Part shown: positions 58,783 to 64,000 of the stretch, piece by piece | Numbering within the stretch: position 1 is the stretch's first letter | Layout: each line of letters opens with the position of its first letter | Source of the DNA: Pirellulales bacterium | GTDB lineage: Bacteria; Planctomycetota; Planctomycetia; Pirellulales; Thermoguttaceae | Length of the DNA: 64,000 nt | Direction: 5' to 3' | Assembly (NCBI GenBank): GCA_016936015.1 | Contig: JAFGPV010000085.1 | Location: 1 to 64,000, forward strand | The notes under the pieces: model-generated | What the model saw: the letters and a program-made list of their open reading frames with translations, nothing else | The model's database searches: none | Told to the model about the DNA's origin: nothing | Program-made: the position numbers and the translations under genes

Positions 58783-60222
58783 ATGACACAGCCCGACCTC
58801 AGTTCGCCGCGCATCGCCGTCGTCGGCGGGGGAATTGCCGGGCTGGCGGCTGCACATCGGGCGGTGGAACTCGATCCGCGATGCCAGGTGACGCTGTTCG
58901 AGGCCGGGCCGAGGCCGGGGGGGGTGATTTCCACCTTGCACCGCGACGGGTTCCAGGTCGAACGGAGCGCCGACAACTTCATCACCACCGTCCCCTTCGG
59001 GCTGCACCTCTGCAAGCGGCTGGGCCTGGGCGAGGAGCTGATTTCGACCAATCCGGCCTTCCGCCGGACGTTCGTCGTCCGCCGCAACCGGCTCCGGCCG
59101 CTGCCGGACGGCTTTCTGATGATGGCCCCCACGCGGCTCTGGCCGCTGGCGGTCACGCCGCTGTTAAGCCCCTGGGGAAAACTTCGGGCGGCCTGCGAAT
59201 ACTTCATTCCTCCCCGAACGGACGACGCCGACGAGAGCATGGCCGACTTCGTCCGCCGGCGATTGGGAAACGAGGTCTTCGACCGGCTCGTCGAGCCGCT
59301 GGTCTCGGCCGTCTACGCCGCCGACATGCAGCGGCTCAGCGTGCTGGCCACGCTCAGCCGTTTCCGCGAAATGGAACGCGACCACGGCAGCCTGATCCGC
59401 GCCATGCGCCGGCAGATCAAGCATCGGCCCAAGGGCCACCCCGGCGAGAGCGGCGCCCGCTACAGCCTGTTCGTCACCCTCCGCGACGGACTCTCGCGAC
59501 TGGTCGAAACCCTGACGTCCCGGCTGCCGGCGGATTCCATTCGGCTCAATACGCCGATCGAAAAGATCGAACTCCATGATGGAAAATGGCGACTGTTTTT
59601 TCCAACCCATCCCTCATCCCTCATCCCTCATCCCTCCGACTTCGACGCCCTGATCCTGGCCACGCCCTCGTGGATGACCGCGCGGCTTCTGGAACCGGTC
59701 GATTCCACGCTGGCCGGGGAACTGGCCGCCATCCGGCACGAGGGGACGGCCATCGTCTCGCTGGGCTATTCGGACCGGCAGATTGGGCATCCGCTGGACG
59801 GCATGGGGGCCGTGATGCCGGCCGTCGAGCAGAGTCCGATCCTGGCCGTCAGTTTCAGCAGTCGGAAGTATCCGCATCGGGCGCCGCCGGGAAAGACGCT
59901 GCTAAGGGTCTTCGTCGGCGGTTCGCGCCGGCCGGATCTGGCCGAGATGCCCGACGATGCCCTGCTGCCGCTGGTCCTCCGGCACGTCGAAAAGATTCTG
60001 CACGTCCGCGGCGCGCCGGGATTTATCGACCTTGCCCATTGGCCCCGCACCATGCCGCAGTATCACGTGGGCCATAAAGACCGGATCGCCCGCATCGAAA
60101 CCCGGATCGCCACCCTGCCCCGGCTCCGGCTTGCCGGCAACGCCTATCACGGCGTCGGCATCCCCGACTGCATCCACAGCGGCGAAACGGCCGCGGAACG
60201 GATCCTCGCGGATTTTTCGTAA
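58783..60222 (+). CDS. hemG: Oxygen-dependent protoporphyrinogen oxidase
   Basis: A 479-residue FAD enzyme (also called HemY) from the ATG at 58783; a GTG ten codons earlier is possible. The FAD-binding start is IAVVGGGIAGLAAAHRA, with VTLFEAGPRPGGVIST following. LVEPLVSAVYAADMQRLSVL lies in the substrate domain. The C-terminal FAD motif is LAGNAYHGVGIPDCIHSGE. It oxidises protoporphyrinogen IX to protoporphyrin IX in heme synthesis, at the membrane. Residues ~275-285 (THPSSLIPHPS) come from a repeat insertion in a loop before FDALILATPS. The start has no Shine-Dalgarno sequence. Confidence 0.93.
   Translation: MTQPDLSSPRIAVVGGGIAGLAAAHRAVELDPRCQVTLFEAGPRPGGVISTLHRDGFQVERSADNFITTVPFGLHLCKRLGLGEELISTNPAFRRTFVVRRNRLRPLPDGFLMMAPTRLWPLAVTPLLSPWGKLRAACEYFIPPRTDDADESMADFVRRRLGNEVFDRLVEPLVSAVYAADMQRLSVLATLSRFREMERDHGSLIRAMRRQIKHRPKGHPGESGARYSLFVTLRDGLSRLVETLTSRLPADSIRLNTPIEKIELHDGKWRLFFPTHPSSLIPHPSDFDALILATPSWMTARLLEPVDSTLAGELAAIRHEGTAIVSLGYSDRQIGHPLDGMGAVMPAVEQSPILAVSFSSRKYPHRAPPGKTLLRVFVGGSRRPDLAEMPDDALLPLVLRHVEKILHVRGAPGFIDLAHWPRTMPQYHVGHKDRIARIETRIATLPRLRLAGNAYHGVGIPDCIHSGETAAERILADFS
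59606..59637 (+). repeat. In-frame CATCCCT tandem repeat in protoporphyrinogen oxidase
   Basis: Four ATCCCTC-type units (7 bases each, so the reading frame shifts through them) encode HPSSLIPHPS. The same word family forms the inverted repeat at 29978-30028. Confidence 0.75.
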
Positions 60223-60409
60223 TTATTGCCAGGGCACAACTTACGAAGTCACACGATTTGCTTTTAGATATTCTCCAGCTTCTCTATTTTACCCTACCCG
60301 AATATCTGGCAAAAATGTTCTCAGCGGTCAAGCCCTAGTCGATATAGACAAGGAACTCGTAGGAGTGCGCTTCCAGTCTGCGCAGTCTGTTAATTAGCAG
60401 GTAAAGATT

Positions 60410-61435
60410 ATGAAAATAAGCCGGCCCTTGATCGTAGGAATAATGTGCGGCATGGGGCTGATTCTCTGGGCGGCGCCGGCCCCCGCCGCGACGCTGCCCG
60501 AGGAGACGGCCGAGCGGATCCTGGAGATCAAGCCGGATCCCGACGCCGTTGAGAAGAAGGAAGTGCCGCCGGTGGTTTCGGCCGTCGCACTCGATCCGCA
60601 GGGGGTCGTACTCGCCACGGCGGGCGACGATCACCTGGTGCGGCTTTGGGATTTCCACAGCGGCACGGTGCTCAGCCGTCTGGAGGGGCACACCGACTGG
60701 GTGCGGGCGGTGGCGTTCCGGCCCGACGGAAAGGTCTTGGCCACGGCCGGCGACGATTGCGCCGTTCGGTTTTGGGATTTGTCGAGCAACACGCCGCAGA
60801 TCCTGCCGGAAGTGCCGGAGATGATCCGGGTCTTGGCGTATTCTCCCGACGGCAAACGGCTGGCGGCGGCGGGCTACGGCGCCAAGGTGTACGTCTACGA
60901 CGGCGTCACGGGGGCGCTGCTCCAGCAGCTCGATGCCCCGGGCGGCGACGTCCGGGCGCTGCGCTACTCGCCCGACGGAAGCCGGCTGGCGGCCGGGGGG
61001 CGTTCGGGCGCGCTGTGGGTGTGGAATGCCGACGGCAAGCTGCGGTTCGAGGTGCAGGCATCCTCGCGGCCCCTGCGGGCCGTGGCCTTTTCGCCCGACG
61101 GCCGGCAGATTGCCGCGGCCGGCGCGGAGCGGATGATCCGGGTTTACGACGCCGACTCCGGCAAACCGCTGGTCAGAATGCCCGGGCAGCCGGCGGAGGT
61201 GCGGAGTTTATGTTACTGCGGGCCGGATGTGCTGGCGGCCGGCGAGACGGACAACCGCATCCGGCTCTGGAGCGTTTCCACCGGCCGGTTGCAGCGGCAG
61301 TTGGAGGGGCACACCGGCACGGTCGCCGCGTTGAAGTACGACGGCCCGCGGGGCGAATTGCTCTCCGCCGGTTTCGACACCACGATTCGCACTTGGCGAA
61401 TTGTCCCCCGGCAGGAAAAAGTATCACAACGTTAA
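60410..61435 (+). CDS. Secreted WD40 repeat protein
   Basis: A 341-residue protein with a signal peptide (residues 1-27, ending APAPAA) and seven WD40 blades: PVVSAVALDPQGVVLATAGD, WVRAVAFRPDGKVLATAGDD, MIRVLAYSPDGKRLAAAGYG, DVRALRYSPDGSRLAAGGRS and others, each ending in VRLWDF-like strands. WD40 domains in secreted planctomycete proteins are common scaffolds. It has no enzymatic module. The next gene, a giant SdrD-like protein, starts 66 bases later on the same strand, so the two may be co-transcribed. Confidence 0.88.
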   Translation: MKISRPLIVGIMCGMGLILWAAPAPAATLPEETAERILEIKPDPDAVEKKEVPPVVSAVALDPQGVVLATAGDDHLVRLWDFHSGTVLSRLEGHTDWVRAVAFRPDGKVLATAGDDCAVRFWDLSSNTPQILPEVPEMIRVLAYSPDGKRLAAAGYGAKVYVYDGVTGALLQQLDAPGGDVRALRYSPDGSRLAAGGRSGALWVWNADGKLRFEVQASSRPLRAVAFSPDGRQIAAAGAERMIRVYDADSGKPLVRMPGQPAEVRSLCYCGPDVLAAGETDNRIRLWSVSTGRLQRQLEGHTGTVAALKYDGPRGELLSAGFDTTIRTWRIVPRQEKVSQR

Positions 61436-61500
61436 GGGTTTGCAGAGAATCAACGTTGCCAATTTACCCGTAACCCCCTGCACGCAACACGGAGGTTGCC

Positions 61501-64000
61501 GTGGCGATATTACAGAGGTTATTTCGGCGGCCCAAGGCGCACCCGGCGCGTCGGACGTTCCCGCGGAATTCGCTGTTTCCCCGGTTCTGGCGGCGGTGCC
61601 GCTTGGAGCCTTTGGAATCGCGGCAGATGCTCTCGCTGACCCCGGCGATCCATCTCGGGGCGGTGTATTTCGAGGATTCGAGCACGCACGACCAGGTCGG
61701 CGACGTGATCGAGATCAGCTTCAACGGCGGCGCCCCCGGAACCCAGTTGACCGAGCTGATAATCGATACCGACAAGCTGGGCGACGGACTGTCGCTGGGC
61801 GACTGCCTCTTCGACACCGAGAGCGGAGAACTGGGGGCCTTCGTTTCGACGCCCTTTACGATCCTCGCGCAAGAGGGCATCGACGACGTGACCGCCTCGG
61901 TGGAAGACGGCGGGGCCCTCCTTTTGCTGAAGTTCACCGGCTTCGACGCCGGGGAAAAGTTCGTCTTCAGCATCGACGTCGACGAGATGGGGTTTCTCCA
62001 TCCGAACGCCGTGGCGGAAGGCGCCGAGTTTGAAGGCTCGCTGTTGCACGGAACCTTTGCCGCGCCGCACTTTTACGTCGCCTCGGGCAGCGACATCTTC
62101 CTGGACGCTTTCGACGCCAAACTCGGCGGCTCGGGCCTGGACCTGCCCGACGACGATTACAATCCGCCCAGCCTTTACATGCCGCCGGGTTCCGAGCCGG
62201 GACCCGTGTACACGGCCGGGGCGATCTTTTCGATTACCCAGACGCCGCTGCCGATCACGCTTTCGGGACACGTGTACGAGGACCTCGGCGAGGATCTCCA
62301 TCGGGACGCCGCGGACCCGCTGCTGAAGGGCGTTTCCCTGACGCTCCTGAAGCTGGAGGGCGAGAACTACGTTTCGACCGAGAAAACGGCCGTCACCAAC
62401 GCCGAGGGTTATTACGAATTCAAGGACCTGCTGCCAGGCTCCTACCGCGTCGTCGAGACGCAGCCGGACGGCTACTTCAGCGTGAGCGCCTCGCCCGGCA
62501 CGGTCGGCGGTCAGTCGCGAGGCACCGCGAAAACGGAGGATATCCTCACCGAAATCGCCCTGCTGGGCGGCGAGGACAGCGTCAATAACGATTTCGGCGA
62601 GATCCGCCCCTCCAGCATCAGCGGCCGCGTGCACGTCGACCTCGACGGCGACTGCACTTACGTCCCCGGCGAGCCTCTGCTGGCCGGCGTGCTGATTACG
62701 CTGCGCGACGGGACGGGCAACACGGTGGCCGTCACGACGACCGACGCCCAGGGCGAGTACGTGTTTACCGGTCTCAGGTCCGGCGTGTACAGCGTCGCAG
62801 AGCAACAGCCCGACGGGTATCTCAACGGGTGCAACCACGTCGGCTCGGTGGGCGGAACGAAGTCCTCCCCCGACCTGCTGAGCGACATTCCCCTGCCCGC
62901 CGCCACCGACGCCGTCCGCTACGACTTTTGCGAGGTGCCGCCCGTCGCCCTCTCGGGCTACGTCTACTACGACGTCAACTGGAACGGACTGTTCGACGGC
63001 GGCGAGCAGGGCATTGCCGGCGCGACCGTCGCGCTGCTGGACGCCGCGGGCAATCCCACCGGGCAGACCGCGGTCACCGACGAGAAGGGATTTTTCAGCT
63101 TCACCAACCTGTATCCCGGCGCCTACGGCCTGGCCGAGACCCAACCGGAGGGATATTTGGACGGCATCGACACCGCGGGAACCGCCGGCGGAACGGCCCA
63201 AAATCCCGGCGACCGGATCGACCGGATCGTCTTGATGGGCGGCATCACCGGGGAGCGATACCTCTTCGGCGAAATCCGGCCCGCCAGCGTCGCCGGCCGG
63301 GTGTACGCCGATCAGGATCTCGACTACCTGATCGGGCCTGACGACCTGATGCTCGCCGGAGTGACGGTGTACCTGCTCGACGCGGAGGGCAACCAGGTCG
63401 CCTCCACGACGACGAATGAAAAGGGCGAATACCGGTTCGACAACCTGGCGCCGGGCGCCTACGGTGTGCGGGAGGTCCAGCCGGCCGGCTATCTCGACGG
63501 CCCGGACTACGTGGGTTCCGTCGGCGGCACGCTGGCGGAGAACGACTTGATCACCCAAATCACGCTCGGCCCGGGCGTCGACGCGGTAGAGTATAACTTC
63601 TGCGAGATTCCCCCCGCCAGCATCGCCGGCCGCGTGTACGCCGACATGGATCTCGACTACCAACTCGGTGCGGCCGATTTGTTGCTTTCGGGCGTGACGG
63701 TGTACCTGATCGACGCGAATGGCGACCGGCTCGGCTCCACGCAGACCGATGAACGGGGCGAGTACCTGTTTGCCAATCTGACGCCGGGCAAGTACGGCGT
63801 GGAAGAGGTCCAGCCGGCCGGCTATCTCGACGGCCCCGACTACGTCGGTTCCGCCGGCGGCACGCTGGCCGGAAACGATTTGATCACCCAGGTCCAGCTC
63901 GGCCCGGGCGTGGCGGCGGTCCGTTACGATTTCTGCGAATTGCTGGGAGCGAAAATCTCCGGCTACGTGTTCCAGGACGGACCCGTGATCTCCGTCACCG
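61501..64000 (+). CDS. LEPR-XLL/SdrD B-like repeat surface protein (3' end beyond window)
   Basis: At least 833 residues, open to the window's edge. It begins at GTG 61501, 5 bases after GGAGG; the frame has no earlier start with a better site. The N-terminus contains RCRLEPLESRQMLSLTP near 33-49, the planctomycete LEPR-XLL motif linked to surface or secreted giants. A ~200-residue beta domain follows (HLGAVYFEDSSTHDQVGDVI). Five SdrD B/Cna B-like repeats of ~115-120 residues come next, each with SGxVYxDxxxD, then TDAQGEYVFTGL and QPDGYLxG. Such domains form stalks, often calcium- or isopeptide-stabilised. Adhesion or cell-wall architecture is likely. Confidence 0.9.
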   Translation, partial: MAILQRLFRRPKAHPARRTFPRNSLFPRFWRRCRLEPLESRQMLSLTPAIHLGAVYFEDSSTHDQVGDVIEISFNGGAPGTQLTELIIDTDKLGDGLSLGDCLFDTESGELGAFVSTPFTILAQEGIDDVTASVEDGGALLLLKFTGFDAGEKFVFSIDVDEMGFLHPNAVAEGAEFEGSLLHGTFAAPHFYVASGSDIFLDAFDAKLGGSGLDLPDDDYNPPSLYMPPGSEPGPVYTAGAIFSITQTPLPITLSGHVYEDLGEDLHRDAADPLLKGVSLTLLKLEGENYVSTEKTAVTNAEGYYEFKDLLPGSYRVVETQPDGYFSVSASPGTVGGQSRGTAKTEDILTEIALLGGEDSVNNDFGEIRPSSISGRVHVDLDGDCTYVPGEPLLAGVLITLRDGTGNTVAVTTTDAQGEYVFTGLRSGVYSVAEQQPDGYLNGCNHVGSVGGTKSSPDLLSDIPLPAATDAVRYDFCEVPPVALSGYVYYDVNWNGLFDGGEQGIAGATVALLDAAGNPTGQTAVTDEKGFFSFTNLYPGAYGLAETQPEGYLDGIDTAGTAGGTAQNPGDRIDRIVLMGGITGERYLFGEIRPASVAGRVYADQDLDYLIGPDDLMLAGVTVYLLDAEGNQVASTTTNEKGEYRFDNLAPGAYGVREVQPAGYLDGPDYVGSVGGTLAENDLITQITLGPGVDAVEYNFCEIPPASIAGRVYADMDLDYQLGAADLLLSGVTVYLIDANGDRLGSTQTDERGEYLFANLTPGKYGVEEVQPAGYLDGPDYVGSAGGTLAGNDLITQVQLGPGVAAVRYDFCELLGAKISGYVFQDGPVISVT

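Noticed and set aside
61519-63663. A 714-codon minus-strand frame opposite the SdrD-like gene
   Set aside because: A shadow of repetitive GC-rich coding DNA; the plus-strand frame has the LEPR-XLL motif, a ribosome-binding site and regular SdrD-type repeats.

Overview
The window is high-GC bacterial chromosome and almost certainly comes from a planctomycete (Planctomycetota, perhaps Pirellulales). The evidence is a LEPLESRQML-type N-terminal motif on a giant secreted SdrD-like protein, a PEP-CTERM protein, a member of the Planctomycetes/Verrucomicrobia-specific Minf_1886 family, and many short lipoproteins and secreted proteins. I see no tRNA, rRNA or CRISPR array.

Layout. 1-5.6 kb: a dispersed repeat, a broken glycosyltransferase, a methyltransferase, and an aminotransferase/Gfo-Idh-MocA pair. 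5.7-13.8 kb: a lipoprotein alpha/beta hydrolase, a Rho_N-DUF4912 protein, a TadG-like von Willebrand protein, a microprotein, a small HTH/zinc-ribbon protein and a REC-GGDEF-CBS signalling protein. 14-19.1 kb: a minus-strand carbohydrate cluster (secreted toroid protein, AGE epimerase, sugar porter). 19.2-23.8 kb: a YtrA-type GntR/ABC operon behind a near-consensus promoter, ending in a very large membrane protein. 23.9-30.7 kb: an ECF sigma factor, three genes resembling exopolysaccharide/PEP-CTERM-locus ATPases, a CheB and an FHA protein. 31-35.7 kb: a GH43-like protein, then a repeat-rich accessory segment with two remnants of REP-associated tyrosine transposase (RAYT) around an AT-richer PEP-CTERM gene. 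35.7-40.4 kb: the nitrogen-control operon amtB-glnB-glnD, with a well-placed sigma-54 promoter. 40.5-48 kb: a cobalamin adenosyltransferase divergent from a UroD/MtbA-like methyltransferase, a 1030-residue beta-propeller protein, and a RicT/Minf_1886/small-membrane-protein operon. 48.2-51.1 kb: a three-gene ABC system resembling zinc-linked DUF3299 systems, with a His-rich permease loop. 51.2-64 kb: a GT87-like protein, lipoproteins, thiC, a membrane protein, rpsA, protoporphyrinogen oxidase, a WD40 protein and the start of the SdrD-like protein.

The most unusual property is the load of short dispersed inverted repeats. At least six families recur here. Copies lie not only between genes but inside coding sequences, in frame: the ABC ATPase, the BY-kinase-like protein, the beta-propeller protein (twice), the GT87 protein, protoporphyrinogen oxidase, and the start of the ECF sigma factor. 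Together with the RAYT remnants and a REP-pair-bounded unit at 33 kb, this suggests a genome shaped by repeat mobilisation that adds peptide linkers to ordinary enzymes.

Functions are inferred from motifs read by eye; no database search was run. Where a start codon was moved from the longest frame, the reason is given.
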